Positions 51,027 to 59,512 of a DNA stretch of 64,000 bases are shown here, piece after piece. The position numbers were made by a program, and so were the translations under genes. The notes beneath the pieces were generated by a model. That model was given only the letters and a program-made list of their open reading frames with translations. It made no database searches and was not told the origin of the DNA. The stretch spans positions 186,001-250,000 of the forward strand of contig NZ_SJXM01000001.1 in assembly GCF_004336805.1 (NCBI RefSeq). Direction: 5' to 3'. How positions within the stretch are numbered: the first letter of the stretch is position 1; each line of letters starts with the position of its first letter. Source of the stretch: Aeromicrobium sp. IC_218 (GTDB lineage: Bacteria; Actinomycetota; Actinomycetes; Propionibacteriales; Nocardioidaceae).

Positions 51027-51890
51027 ATGTCGTCCACGCCCACCGTCGACGCCGTCATGTGGCCGGACCGGTCCTGGGCGAGCAGCGCCGCCGAGTGGCG
51101 CCTGGCCGAGGAGATCGGGATCGGCCGGGGCTGGGTCTACGACCACCTCAACCTGCAGCCGCAGCACGAGCGCTGGCACGAGGCCACGACCCACCTGGCC
51201 GCCGTCGCCGCCACGACCCGCCGCATCGGCGTCGGCACGATGGTGATGACCCCGAACTTCCGTCATCCCGCTCCCAGCGCGAAGGCGGCGACCACGCTCC
51301 ACGACGTCTCGGGCGGCCGCTTCGTCCTCGGCGTCGGTGCCGGTGGTCCCGGCGCCGACTCGGACGCGCTCGGCGGGCCGGTGCTCGACCGGCGTGACCG
51401 GATGAGCCGCTTCGCCGAGTGGACCGGCGCGCTGTCGCGGCTGCTCGACGGCGGGCCCGTGGACGTCGAGGGACGGTTCACGACCGTCCGTTCGACCGTC
51501 GTCACCCGCGGTGCGTCCGGACGTCCGCCGCTGGCCGTCGCGGCCACGGGAGCCCGCGGCATGCGGGTGGCGGTCGAGCACGCCGACCTCTGGATCACCC
51601 AGGACGTCTCGCAGGACCCGCGGGTCTACGCCGGCACCGCGCAGGCCGAGGTCGAGCGCCAGCTGCGGCTGCTCGACGAGACGTCCCGGGCGGCCGGGCG
51701 CGATCCGTCGACCCTGGCCCGGCTGGTCGTGCTGGGCTACGGGTGCGAGCGTCCGCTCGCGTCGGAGGAGGCGCTCCGCGACGCCCTCGGGCGCTACGGC
51801 GAGCTCGGGGCCGGCACGGTCGCCGTCCTGTGGCCGCGTGGCGAGGACGCGACGCGCCGGCTCGACGTGCTGGGGTCGGTGCTCGGGTGA
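51027..51890 (+). CDS. LLM-class oxidoreductase, F420-dependent type
   Basis: 287 aa, RBS GAGGAGAGG. TIM-barrel signatures: EEIGIGRGWVYDHLNLQP, RRIGVGTMVMTPNFRHPAPS, GRFVLGVGAGGPGADSDALG, VEGRFTTVRSTVVTRGA, VAATGARGMRVAVEHADLWI. This pattern belongs to the F420-dependent subfamily common in actinobacteria; an F420 ligase is encoded at 16844. Substrate unknown. It is followed by a TetR gene 49 bp on, likely its regulator. Confidence 0.85.
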   Translation: MSSTPTVDAVMWPDRSWASSAAEWRLAEEIGIGRGWVYDHLNLQPQHERWHEATTHLAAVAATTRRIGVGTMVMTPNFRHPAPSAKAATTLHDVSGGRFVLGVGAGGPGADSDALGGPVLDRRDRMSRFAEWTGALSRLLDGGPVDVEGRFTTVRSTVVTRGASGRPPLAVAATGARGMRVAVEHADLWITQDVSQDPRVYAGTAQAEVERQLRLLDETSRAAGRDPSTLARLVVLGYGCERPLASEEALRDALGRYGELGAGTVAVLWPRGEDATRRLDVLGSVLG

Positions 51891-51939
51891 CGGGCGGGCG
51901 CGGTCCACGATGACCCTGGACGACGGACGAGGAGGGGAC

Positions 51940-52644
51940 ATGGCGAAGCAGGTCGTCACCGAGGCGCAGCGGCGCCGTCGCCGGCCGACACGGTCGGGCG
52001 CCGTGCTGTCCGAGGAGCTCATCGTCACCACCGCCCTCCGCGTCCTGCACGAGCACGGAGCCGGCGGGCTGACCGCACGCCGGCTGGGCGCGGCGCTCGG
52101 TGCCGACCCCAGCACGCTGTACCGCTACTTCGCCGGCATGGACGACCTCGTGCGCGCGATCGGCGAGGAGCTCGTCGGCCGCGCCCGCGAGACGTGGCGT
52201 CCCACCGGCGAGTGGCGGACCGACCTGCGTGACCTCGGGCTGGCCGTCCACGCGTCCTACCTGGAGCACCCGCACGCGGCGGTGCTGACCGCCAGCCGCG
52301 TCACCGGACGTCCGCGTGAGATCGCGGTCGACGAGGCGATCCTCGGCCTGCTGCGCGAGGCCGGGTTCCCCGACGCCGGCGCGGTGCGGCTGTTCCACGC
52401 GTTCATCGACCTGACCCTCGCCTTCGCCGCGCTCGACGCCGGGGCGCTCACGCTCGGTGACGACGCCCGCGAGGCCGACGAGGCGATGTGGACGTCCACC
52501 TACGCCCGCCTGCCCGCCGGCGAGTACCCGCACATCGCCGCGACCGCGCACCTGCTCGCCGCCCGGATGCCGCACAGCGCGTACCCGATGGTGCTGGGCG
52601 TCCTGCTCGACTCCGCTGCCGGGCAGCTCGACCGCTCGAGGTGA
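51940..52644 (+). CDS. TetR-family regulator
   Basis: 234 aa from ATG 51940, preceded by GGAGGGG; an ATG 30 bp upstream is less well placed. Basic N-terminal arm (RRRRRPTRSG), HTH ALRVLHEHGAGGLTARRLGA with ADPSTLYRYFAGMDDLVRAI, and a TetR_C_1-like ligand domain. Likely controls the F420-type oxidoreductase upstream. Confidence 0.9.
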   Translation: MAKQVVTEAQRRRRRPTRSGAVLSEELIVTTALRVLHEHGAGGLTARRLGAALGADPSTLYRYFAGMDDLVRAIGEELVGRARETWRPTGEWRTDLRDLGLAVHASYLEHPHAAVLTASRVTGRPREIAVDEAILGLLREAGFPDAGAVRLFHAFIDLTLAFAALDAGALTLGDDAREADEAMWTSTYARLPAGEYPHIAATAHLLAARMPHSAYPMVLGVLLDSAAGQLDRSR

Positions 52645-52675
52645 GCCCGCGGCCGGGTCGCCCTACCGTGGCGGG

Positions 52676-53641
52676 ATGCGCGTCGGACTCACTGCCGTCC
52701 TGGACGACCTCGACCGCGAGGGCGTCCGCGTCGACGTGCCCGCGAGGGCCGCGGTCGACGGGTTCACCTGGGACGCCCGTGACCGGGCGACTCGTCGCTG
52801 GTGGCCGCAGGGCCTGACGACGTCCGCCCACGGCCGCTGGAGCGGACGCCCGGTGATGATCGCCAGCTGGTACGCCAAGGGCCTGCTCGGGCTGCTCGGC
52901 CTGGGTTCCCGCGTCACCGTGATCGACCCGGCCGGCGAGCGGCCCCGCTACCGGCACGTGCGGCTCGTCCACCGGCCCGGCCCCCGCTGGCTCGGCCCGT
53001 TGCGCCCGATGCTGACCGTCCGCGTCCACGCCGGCGGCCTGGCCTGGGAGGGCACGCGGCTGTACGTCGCGGCCGGCCCGTTCGGGTTCCGCGTCTTCGA
53101 CCTCGACGACGTGGAGCGGGTCGCGCGCTGGCGCGGCCGCGGCTACCGGTACGTCCTGCCGCTGCACTCGGCCCACCGCACGCGTCCGCGCCGCGACCGC
53201 TCGGAGATGACCTGGTCGTTCCTCACCTTCGACCGCAGCGGCGACACCCCGCGCCTGGTCGCCGGCGAGTACGGCACCAAGGCCGCCGCCCGGCACCGCA
53301 TGGTGCGCCACGCACTGGACGACCTCGGGCTGCCGGCGTCCGCCGACCCGGAGTGGTTCGACGACCAGCCGCACCGGATGCAGGGCACCTGCCAGGTCGG
53401 CTCGACCTGGTTCGTCACGGCCAGCGCGGGGGAGGGCAAGGCGGGAGCGCTCTGGGCCGGCGCGCCCGGACGCTGGCGCAAGCACGCCGGCGTCCTGGCC
53501 ACCGGCGCCGAGGACATCACGTACTGGCCCGAGCGCCACCAGCTGTGGACGCTGACCGAGTGGCCGCACCGCCGCTGGGTCTACGCGATCGACCCGGACG
53601 CCTGGCCCGGCCCCGATTTCGAGGACACCCCGTCCCTCTAG
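52676..53641 (+). CDS. Unknown 321-aa beta-rich protein
   Basis: ATG 52676; family not recognised. It has no signal peptide or TM. The sequence shows repeated short strand-turn-strand units with aromatic endings (RVHAGGLAWEGTRLYVAAGP, TWSFLTFDRSGDTPRLVAGE, CQVGSTWFVTASAGEGKAGA, EDITYWPERHQLWTLTEWPH), spaced about 50-60 residues, which suggests a beta-propeller. Its last bases likely hold the promoter of the tRNA-Ser gene, which starts 13 bp later. Confidence 0.7.
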   Translation: MRVGLTAVLDDLDREGVRVDVPARAAVDGFTWDARDRATRRWWPQGLTTSAHGRWSGRPVMIASWYAKGLLGLLGLGSRVTVIDPAGERPRYRHVRLVHRPGPRWLGPLRPMLTVRVHAGGLAWEGTRLYVAAGPFGFRVFDLDDVERVARWRGRGYRYVLPLHSAHRTRPRRDRSEMTWSFLTFDRSGDTPRLVAGEYGTKAAARHRMVRHALDDLGLPASADPEWFDDQPHRMQGTCQVGSTWFVTASAGEGKAGALWAGAPGRWRKHAGVLATGAEDITYWPERHQLWTLTEWPHRRWVYAIDPDAWPGPDFEDTPSL

Positions 53642-53644
53642 TAA
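53617..53644 (+). promoter_or_regulatory. Candidate tRNA-Ser promoter inside the end of the preceding gene
   Basis: -35 TTTCGA (53617-53622), 16-bp spacer, -10 TAGTAA (53639-53644), the latter overlapping the TAG stop codon. The expected start is a few bases before the tRNA. Confidence 0.4.
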
Positions 53645-53654
53645 GGTCTTCCGC

Positions 53655-53745
53655 GGTGGCGTGTCCGAGTGGCCTAAGGAGCACGCCTCGAAAGCGTGTG
53701 TGGGTTAACAGCCCACCGTGGGTTCAAATCCCACCGCCACCGCCA
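53655..53745 (+). tRNA. tRNA-Ser, anticodon CGA
   Basis: Acceptor stem GGTGGCG/CGCCACC, anticodon stem CACGC/GCGTG with loop CTCGAAA (anticodon CGA at 53689-53691), a long variable arm (TGTGGGTTAACAGCCCACC) typical of serine tRNAs, T-arm GTGGGTTCAAATCCCAC, discriminator G, and CCA encoded at 53743-53745. Confidence 0.97.
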
Positions 53746-53747
53746 GC

Positions 53748-53779
53748 AGAGCCCCGGTCCCGTCAGGGACCGGGGCTCT
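53748..53779. terminator. Terminator after tRNA-Ser
   Basis: AGAGCCCCGGTCCC (53748-53761) pairs perfectly with 53766-53779 over loop GTCA, directly after the tRNA and before the end of the convergent EamA gene. Confidence 0.88.
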
Positions 53780-53793
53780 CGTGCGTCATGGGG

Positions 53794-54705
53794 TCAGCGC
53801 CGAGTGCGCACGGCGAGGGCCGCACACGCGACGACCGCCCCGGCGCCCAGCAGCGTGGTGGCCGCGACGTCCTCGCCCAGCAGCAGGACGGCCCAGCCGA
53901 TGCTCAGCACCGGCTGGACGAGCTGGACCTGGCTGACCTGGGCCATCGGTCCGAGCCCCAGCCCGCGGTACCAGGCGAAGAACGCCAGGAACATGCTGAC
54001 GACCGACAGGTAGGCGAACGCACCCCACTCGGCGGCGCCCGCCGCGGGCCGCCCGTCCGCCAGGGCCAGGACGGTCAGCCCGGCCATCACGGGCGCGCAC
54101 GTCACCAGCGCCCACGACACGGTCTGCCACGCCCCGAGCTCGCGGGCGAGCAGTCCGCCCTCCGCATACCCCACCGCGGCCGCCGCGACGGCCGCGAGCA
54201 GCAGGACGTCGGCTCGGTGCAGCGCCCCCAGGCCGTCGCCCTGCAACGACGCGAAGACGACAGCGGCCGCGGCGCCGGACCCGGCCGCGAGCCAGAACGC
54301 AGGTCGCGGACGCTCGCCGGTGCGCAGCACCACCGCGACGGCTGTCGCGGCTGGCAACAACGCCACCACCATGGCGCCGTGGCTGGCCGGAGCGGTGCGC
54401 AGGGCGAAGGACGTGAGGACGGGGAAGCCCACGACCACGCCGCCGCCCACGACGGCCAGCCGGGCCCACTGGACGCCCCGCGGGCGCCGCTGCCGGGTCC
54501 AGGCGAGCGCTATCGCGGCGAGGAACGCCGCCACGATGCCGCGAGCGGCGCTGACGAACAGCGGCGACAGCGACTCGACGGCGACACGGGTCAGCGGGAC
54601 GGTCAGGGAGAAGCCGAGCACGCCCAGCGCGCCCCAGCGCAGCCCGCTCGTCTCCGGTAGAAGCGGCGCGGGCCGAGAGACGGTAGCGCTACTATTGTCT
54701 GTCAT
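53794..54705 (-). CDS. EamA-family (DMT) transporter
   Basis: 303 aa from ATG 54705. Ten TM helices in two EamA repeats: LGVLGFSLTVPLTRVAVESL, RGIVAAFLAAIALAW, HGAMVVALLPAATAVAVVLR; then VLLLAAVAAAAVGYAEGGLL, AYLSVVSMFLAFFAWYRGLG and QVQLVQPVLSIGWAVLLLGE. Family members export amino acids or metabolites. Its start codon overlaps that of the divergent MocR gene, so it is probably the MocR target and probably translated from a leaderless mRNA. Confidence 0.92.
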   Translation of the reverse strand: MTDNSSATVSRPAPLLPETSGLRWGALGVLGFSLTVPLTRVAVESLSPLFVSAARGIVAAFLAAIALAWTRQRRPRGVQWARLAVVGGGVVVGFPVLTSFALRTAPASHGAMVVALLPAATAVAVVLRTGERPRPAFWLAAGSGAAAAVVFASLQGDGLGALHRADVLLLAAVAAAAVGYAEGGLLARELGAWQTVSWALVTCAPVMAGLTVLALADGRPAAGAAEWGAFAYLSVVSMFLAFFAWYRGLGLGPMAQVSQVQLVQPVLSIGWAVLLLGEDVAATTLLGAGAVVACAALAVRTRR

Positions 54706-54719
54706 GACAAACAGTAGCA
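54688..54719. promoter_or_regulatory. Divergent leaderless promoters with palindrome centred on overlapped start codons
   Basis: The bases CATG (54703-54706) contain both ATG codons, one per strand. Around them lies an imperfect 32-bp palindrome (13 of 16 positions match). -10 boxes: TACTAT (54690-54695) for the rightward MocR gene and TACTGT (54716-54711, minus) for the leftward EamA gene. With 8 and 5 bp from -10 to ATG, both mRNAs are probably leaderless, and one bound repressor would cover both promoters. Confidence 0.75.
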
Positions 54720-56116
54720 GCGGCCGCTTGGTCGAGGTGCTGACTGCGTGGGTGCGTGACGCTCCGGCAGGGGCACGACTGCCTTCCACCCGCTCGCTGG
54801 TTGCCGAGCACGGCGTCGGTCCGGCCACGGTGCAGCAGGCACTGCGAGCGCTGGCCGGCCGCGGTCTCGTCGAGAGCCGCCCGGGCGTGGGGACGTTCGT
54901 GCGGCCGCGGCACGCGCCGCGAGCCGTGGACTACAGCTGGCAGATCGCCGCGCTCGGGGCCCCTCGTACGGACCTCGGGTCCCTCCCGGCGACCATGCGC
55001 ACCGGCGCTCCGGACGCCATCGCGCTGCACTCGGGCTACCCGGACCCCGGCCTGCTCCCCGAGCGACTCGTGCGGTCCGCCTTCGCCAGGGCTGCCCGTC
55101 AGGAGGCGGCCCTGCAACGTCCCGACGCCACCGGCCTGTCCGAGCTGCGGGCGTGGTTCGCCGCCGAGCTGGCCGCCACCGCACCGGACGGGGTCGCACC
55201 TCCGACGTTCAAGGACGTCCTCGTGGTGCCGGGCTCGCAGAGCGGCCTGGTCGCCGTCTTCCGCTCGCTGGTGCCGGTCGGGGGCGTGCTGCTCATGGAG
55301 TCGCCCACGTACTGGGGGGCCATCCTGGCCGCGAAGCAGGCCGGCGTCCGAGCGGTGCCGGTGCCTCACGGTCCGGAGGGTCCCGACGTCGACGCGCTGG
55401 CCCGGGCCTTCGCCGAGACAGGGGCTCGTGCGTTCTACGGCCAGCCGACCTTCGCCAACCCGACCGGCGCGCAGTGGTCGCCCACCGTCGGTCAGGCCGT
55501 CCTGGACGTGGTGGCGAAGCACGGTGCCTTCCTGGTCGAGGACGACTGGGCGCACGACTTCGGCATCGACGACGACCCCCGACCGTTGGCCTCCCTGGAC
55601 GGCGACGGGCGGGTCGTCTACCTGAGGTCGTTGACCAAGAGCGTGTCGCCGTCGGTCCGGGTCGCGGCGGTCGTGGCGCGCGGGCCGGTGCAGGAGCGCG
55701 TCCGGGCAGTAGCCGGGGCGGAGAACCTCTACGTGAGCGGGCTGCTGCAGGCGGCGGCGCTCGACGTCGTGACGCAGCCCGGGTGGACGGCGCACCGGCG
55801 TGCGCTGCGTCAGCGGCTGCGCGAGCGACGCGACCTGCTGCTGGCCAGCCTGGCCCAGCACGCGCCGGCGGTCGAGGTCGAGTCCGTTCCGGCGGGCGGC
55901 CTGCACGCCTGGGTCAGGCTCCCCGACGGCACCGACGTGGCGGCTCTGGCCCGGGACTGCGAGGCGCACGGCCTGCTGGTCGCGCCGGGCTCCGGCTGGT
56001 TCGTCGCGGAGCCGACCGGGGCGTACCTGCGTCTGGGGTTCGCCGGTCCCGACCCGGGCGCCTTCGGGCGGGCCGCGCGGATCCTCGGAGAACGGATGGC
56101 GGCAGCCGCCCCCTGA
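54704..56116 (+). CDS. MocR-type regulator (GntR HTH plus aminotransferase domain)
   Basis: 470 aa. N-terminal GntR winged HTH (about 5-70): SGRLVEVLTAWVRDAPAGAR, LPSTRSLVAEHGVGPATVQQ, LAGRGLVESRPGVGTFVRPR. The rest is a fold-type I aminotransferase domain with PGSQSGLVAVFRSLVPVG, PTFANPTGAQWS, VEDDWAHDFGID, and the PLP lysine in YLRSLTKSVSPSVRV. MocR proteins sense PLP or amino-group compounds. It likely controls the divergent EamA exporter. Confidence 0.93.
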   Translation: MTNSSSGRLVEVLTAWVRDAPAGARLPSTRSLVAEHGVGPATVQQALRALAGRGLVESRPGVGTFVRPRHAPRAVDYSWQIAALGAPRTDLGSLPATMRTGAPDAIALHSGYPDPGLLPERLVRSAFARAARQEAALQRPDATGLSELRAWFAAELAATAPDGVAPPTFKDVLVVPGSQSGLVAVFRSLVPVGGVLLMESPTYWGAILAAKQAGVRAVPVPHGPEGPDVDALARAFAETGARAFYGQPTFANPTGAQWSPTVGQAVLDVVAKHGAFLVEDDWAHDFGIDDDPRPLASLDGDGRVVYLRSLTKSVSPSVRVAAVVARGPVQERVRAVAGAENLYVSGLLQAAALDVVTQPGWTAHRRALRQRLRERRDLLLASLAQHAPAVEVESVPAGGLHAWVRLPDGTDVAALARDCEAHGLLVAPGSGWFVAEPTGAYLRLGFAGPDPGAFGRAARILGERMAAAAP

Positions 56117-56208
56117 CCGGACGACCTCATGAATCGCCAGGCGTGCCAGGGGATGGGATGCTTGCGCCGACGCCGGACCCGCCGGCCCGTGGACGTCCAG
56201 GAGGTGCC

Positions 56209-57804
56209 GTGCCCGAGCGCACGTGGGAGCGCGGCCCCGGCTTCGCGGACGTCGACTGGGCGACCACCCCGCTCGGCCCGGTCGAGACCTGGTCGGACCC
56301 GCTGCGCCAGGCCGTCGACCTCGTCGTCAACACCGAGTACGCCGCGACGCTGCTGTGGGGCCCGGAGTTCGTGCTGGTCTACAACGAGGCGTACGTCCCG
56401 ATCCTGGGCGACAAGCACCCCTGGGCCCTCGGGCGTCCCTGCCAGGAGGTCTTCCCCGAGGCCTGGCACCTCATCGGCGACACGATGCAGGCCGTCCTCG
56501 ACGGCAAGGGCTCGTTCTACTTCGAGGACCAGCTCGTGCCCCTCGTGCGCGACGGATTCCTGCAGGACAGCTACTTCACCTACTCCTACTCGCCCGTGCG
56601 CAGCCTCGACGGCACCGTCGAGGGCGTCATCGACATCGTCTCGGAGAAGACCCGCGAGGTCGTGGCGCTGCGCCGGCTCGCCCTCCTCGCCGAGCTGCGC
56701 ACGCAGCTGGCCGAGGTGGAGGGCGTGGACGACCTGGCGTCCGTCGTGACGGGGGTGCTGGGCGGTGACCGCCCCGACCTGCCGGTGCTGGAGTACCGGC
56801 CCTCGTCCTCGCGCGTCGACGGCTCGCGGCTCCCGGTCCAGCCGCCGCGCTCGCTGCGCGGCACCGACCTGCTGCTCGAGGACGCCGGCGACCGGCACGT
56901 GGCCTGGATGCCGATCCGTTCCGCCGGTGTCGACCCGGCCGACCCGCCGGTGCTGGTCGTCGGCCTGAACCCCGGCCTCAAGCCCGACCACGACTACCTC
57001 AGCTTCCTCAACCTGGTCAGCACCGCGGTCACCCAGACGCGCAACCGGCTCGAGGCCCGCGAGGTCGAGCGCCGCATCGCGCTGAGCGAGCGCAAGCTGT
57101 CCGAGGCGCTGCAGCACAGCCTGCTGACCCCGCCCGCGCAGGTACCGGGCGCGCACGTCGCGGTGCGCTACCGCGCCAGCGCCGAGCAGGCCGAGGTCGG
57201 AGGCGACTGGTACGACGCCTTCGTCGCCGCGGACGGCGTGCTGACGCTCACGGTCGGCGACGTGTCGGGGCACGACCGCACGGCCGCGGCCGGCATGGCG
57301 CAGGTCCGCAACGTGCTGCGCGGCCTGGCGTACACGATGAAGGAGCCGCCCTCGCGGGTCATGACCGCCCTGGACGAGGCCCTCGACGGCCTCGGCCTCG
57401 GCGTGCTGGCCACCGCGATGCTCGCCCGCGCCGAGCGCGACGACTCGGGCGCCTGGACGCTGTCCTGGACCAACGCCGGAAGCCTGCCGCCGGTGCTCGT
57501 GCACGCGGACGGGCGCGCCGAGCTGCTCGACCCGCCGGCGGACCTCATGCTCGGCGTCGACGAGACGTCCGACCGTCACGACCACCGCGTGACGCTCGAG
57601 CCCGGCGCCAGCGTCGTCCTGTACAGCGACGGCCTGGTCGAACGACGTGACCGGTCGCTGACCGAGAGCATCGGGCGCCTGACCCGGACGCTCGAGGGTC
57701 GCGACGGCCTGGACGCCGAGCAGCTCGCCGAGCACCTGCTGGCGCACGTGACCACCAGCGAGGACGACGACATCGCCCTGCTGGTGCTCCGGCTCGACCG
57801 CTGA
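56209..57804 (+). CDS. PAS-type sensor with SpoIIE (PP2C) serine phosphatase domain
   Basis: 531 aa from GTG 56209 with AGGAGG 6 bp upstream; an ATG at 56158 is in frame but poorly spaced. The N-terminal part (about 1-150) is a PAS fold typical of this group: TWSDPLRQAVDLVVNTEYAA, WGPEFVLVYNEAYVPILGDK, FTYSYSPVRSLDGTVEGVID. A GAF-like middle domain (about 160-290) follows, then SpoIIE: ERKLSEALQHSLLTPPAQ, EVGGDWYDAFVA, VGDVSGHDRTAAAGMAQ, YSDGLVERR, DDIALLVLRL. Soluble. Likely acts on an anti-anti-sigma factor of the stress-sigma pathway. Confidence 0.9.
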   Translation: MPERTWERGPGFADVDWATTPLGPVETWSDPLRQAVDLVVNTEYAATLLWGPEFVLVYNEAYVPILGDKHPWALGRPCQEVFPEAWHLIGDTMQAVLDGKGSFYFEDQLVPLVRDGFLQDSYFTYSYSPVRSLDGTVEGVIDIVSEKTREVVALRRLALLAELRTQLAEVEGVDDLASVVTGVLGGDRPDLPVLEYRPSSSRVDGSRLPVQPPRSLRGTDLLLEDAGDRHVAWMPIRSAGVDPADPPVLVVGLNPGLKPDHDYLSFLNLVSTAVTQTRNRLEAREVERRIALSERKLSEALQHSLLTPPAQVPGAHVAVRYRASAEQAEVGGDWYDAFVAADGVLTLTVGDVSGHDRTAAAGMAQVRNVLRGLAYTMKEPPSRVMTALDEALDGLGLGVLATAMLARAERDDSGAWTLSWTNAGSLPPVLVHADGRAELLDPPADLMLGVDETSDRHDHRVTLEPGASVVLYSDGLVERRDRSLTESIGRLTRTLEGRDGLDAEQLAEHLLAHVTTSEDDDIALLVLRLDR

Positions 57805-58055
57805 GCGGAGCCGCCCGGCTACCCCGAGGTCGCCCGCCCGGTCTGTGACGTTCGACACGTCGATCCTCCGTGCTTCCCGTCGGTCCGAGGCGCCTCTCGG
57901 GGGCCGGTCGTCCGGCCGGCCCAGCCGCCTCGTGGTGCCCGCAGTGCCCGCGTTCCCGGGGATTCCGCCGCCCGCGCCGGACGGGATCGGCGTGCCGGGC
58001 CCGGTCCTCGGCAGACGCTCGGACGGCGCGCGACGCAACCGATTTGGCGAGTGAC

Positions 58056-58071
58056 GAGAACGAACGTTCTC
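58056..58071. promoter_or_regulatory. Palindrome GAGAACG-AA-CGTTCTC upstream of the receptor gene
   Basis: Perfect 7-bp arms with a 2-bp spacer. Its core GAAC-N4-GTTC equals the inner part of actinobacterial SOS boxes, but the flanks (GA/TC instead of TC/GA) do not. It probably marks the promoter operator of the GAF-MCP gene. Confidence 0.5.
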
Positions 58072-58096
58072 TTTCGCCGCGCGATGTTCACTACCC

Positions 58097-58199
58097 GCTG
58101 GTACGTTCCCCGCTACCAGCACTGATCGGGCCGGCTCAGGCTCCCCCGCTTCGACACCTGCGCCGATCAGCACCCAGCCGGTGACAACGAGGTCGCCGG
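58097..58199 (+). other. Structured 5' leader with three hairpins
   Basis: Hairpin 1: GCTGGTA/TACCAGC (58097-58120). Hairpin 2: CTGATCGG (58122-58129) with CCGATCAG (58163-58170) enclosing a 33-nt apical part. Hairpin 3: CCGGTGAC/GTCGCCGG (58178-58199, one G-U pair). AAGGAG follows at about 58204-58209, then ATG. It does not match a riboswitch class I can recognise by eye (not GEMM or ydaO consensus). Confidence 0.45.
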
Positions 58200-58214
58200 G
58201 TCGAAGGAGCACGG

Positions 58215-59510
58215 ATGCCCGCACTGCTCGGTCGGCGACGCCACGCCGCCGCCCCCATCGTCCACACCCCCGTCGTGGATCCCGCGACCCTCGCCGACGC
58301 CGTCGACGAGCTCGCCGGCGCCGCGGATCGCGCCGGTCTCGAGCGCGCGCTGCGCAGCCTGTCGAACCGCCTGGACGGCATCGACGTCCGGCTCGACGGG
58401 GTCGACGACCAGGACCTGCGCGTCGAGGTCGACGGCCCCGCCGACGTCGCCACCCCCCTCGAGCGCGTGCTGGCCTCGACGCTCGCCACCACCCTCGACC
58501 GCTGGCGCGCGAACGCCCGCGCCGCCGAGGTCGACCTCGACCTCGACACGATGGGCCGCATCCTGCGCCAGGTGTCGGAGTCGTCCTCGCGCGACGAGGC
58601 GCTGCGCCTCGCCCTCGACGGCATCCGCGTCGGCTTCGGCTGGGCGTACGGCTCGTTCTGGGCCGTCGACCCGGACGCCGGCGTGCTCCGGTTCGCGGTC
58701 GAGTCCGGTGACGCCGGGCCCGCCTTCCGCGAGGTCACGCTCCGTTCGACCTTCGCACCGGGTGTCGGCCTGTCCGGACGTACGTGGGCCCGTCGCGACA
58801 TGGTCTTCGTCAGCGACCTGGGCGAGATGGTCGACTGCGTCCGCGCGCCCGTCGCGCAGGCGGCCGGCGTGAAGTCCGGCGTGTGCCTGCCGATCATCGT
58901 CGGCGGCGAGGTCGTCGGCACCATGGACTTCTTCGCGACCGAGACCCTCACGCTGCAGCGCAGCCGCGAGGAGGCCCTGCGCAACACCGCGTTCCTGGTG
59001 AGCCAGGCGCTCGAGCGGCTCGCCGTCGGCCAGCGCCTGCAGCGCGCCGGCGAGACGATCCAGGGCTCGATCCGCACCGTCGAGGAGAACGTCGCGGTGG
59101 CGTCCTCGGTCGCCGAGGAGGGCCGCCGCGTCACCCACGAGGCGTCCGAGCTCGTCACCGGCCTGGGTCGCTCCAGCGCCGAGATCGGTGACGTCGTCGG
59201 CACGATCCGCAAGATCGCCGCGCAGACCAACCTGCTCGCGCTGAACGCGACCATCGAGGCAGCCCGCGCCGGCGAGGCCGGCAAGGGCTTCGCCGTCGTG
59301 GCCAGCGAGGTCAAGGAGCTCGCGGTCGCCACCGCCGACGCGACCAAGCAGGTCGACGAGCAGGTGACGTCGATCCAGCAGCAGGTCTCCGACGTGGTCA
59401 GCGCCCTGGAGGGCCTGCGCACGTCCGTCGAGCGGGTCAACGAGACGCAGGAGACGATCGGCGCGGTGCTGGCCGACCAGTCGCAGGCCACCCGGGCGAT
59501 CCTGGCCTGA
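58215..59510 (+). CDS. Soluble GAF-domain methyl-accepting chemotaxis-type receptor
   Basis: 431 aa, RBS AAGGAG. N-terminal 105 residues are helical and unrecognised. A GAF domain (about 115-270) has [55 protein letters not shown] and [20 protein letters not shown]. The MCP signalling domain (about 275-430) contains the highly conserved hairpin tip [20 protein letters not shown] and [15 protein letters not shown]. No TM, so a cytoplasmic receptor. No che genes are near. It may signal to a distant CheA or work in a non-motility path. Confidence 0.92.
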   Translation: MPALLGRRRHAAAPIVHTPVVDPATLADAVDELAGAADRAGLERALRSLSNRLDGIDVRLDGVDDQDLRVEVDGPADVATPLERVLASTLATTLDRWRANARAAEVDLDLDTMGRILRQVSESSSRDEALRLALDGIRVGFGWAYGSFWAVDPDAGVLRFAVESGDAGPAFREVTLRSTFAPGVGLSGRTWARRDMVFVSDLGEMVDCVRAPVAQAAGVKSGVCLPIIVGGEVVGTMDFFATETLTLQRSREEALRNTAFLVSQALERLAVGQRLQRAGETIQGSIRTVEENVAVASSVAEEGRRVTHEASELVTGLGRSSAEIGDVVGTIRKIAAQTNLLALNATIEAARAGEAGKGFAVVASEVKELAVATADATKQVDEQVTSIQQQVSDVVSALEGLRTSVERVNETQETIGAVLADQSQATRAILA

Positions 59511-59512
59511 GG

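Larger units (their letters stand above)
57805..58214. other. 410-bp intergenic region without a convincing gene
   Basis: It holds a short 69-codon open frame at 57845 with Pro/Arg/Ala-biased, low-confidence sequence and no RBS, so I do not call it. The left half shows no repeat or terminator I can recognise. The right half holds a palindrome (58056-58071) and three consecutive hairpins (58097-58199) that look like a structured 5' leader for the GAF-MCP gene. Confidence 0.6.

Noticed and set aside
57845-58054. 69-codon open frame in the 57.8-58.2 kb gap
   Set aside because: No RBS, Pro/Arg-biased sequence, no recognisable domain.
58056-58071. SOS (LexA) box
   Set aside because: Only the inner eight fixed positions match; the outer bases are wrong and the gene is not a repair gene.
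58097-58199. c-di-GMP (GEMM) or c-di-AMP (ydaO) riboswitch
   Set aside because: Conserved core bases of those classes are not found by eye; recorded only as an unclassified structured leader.
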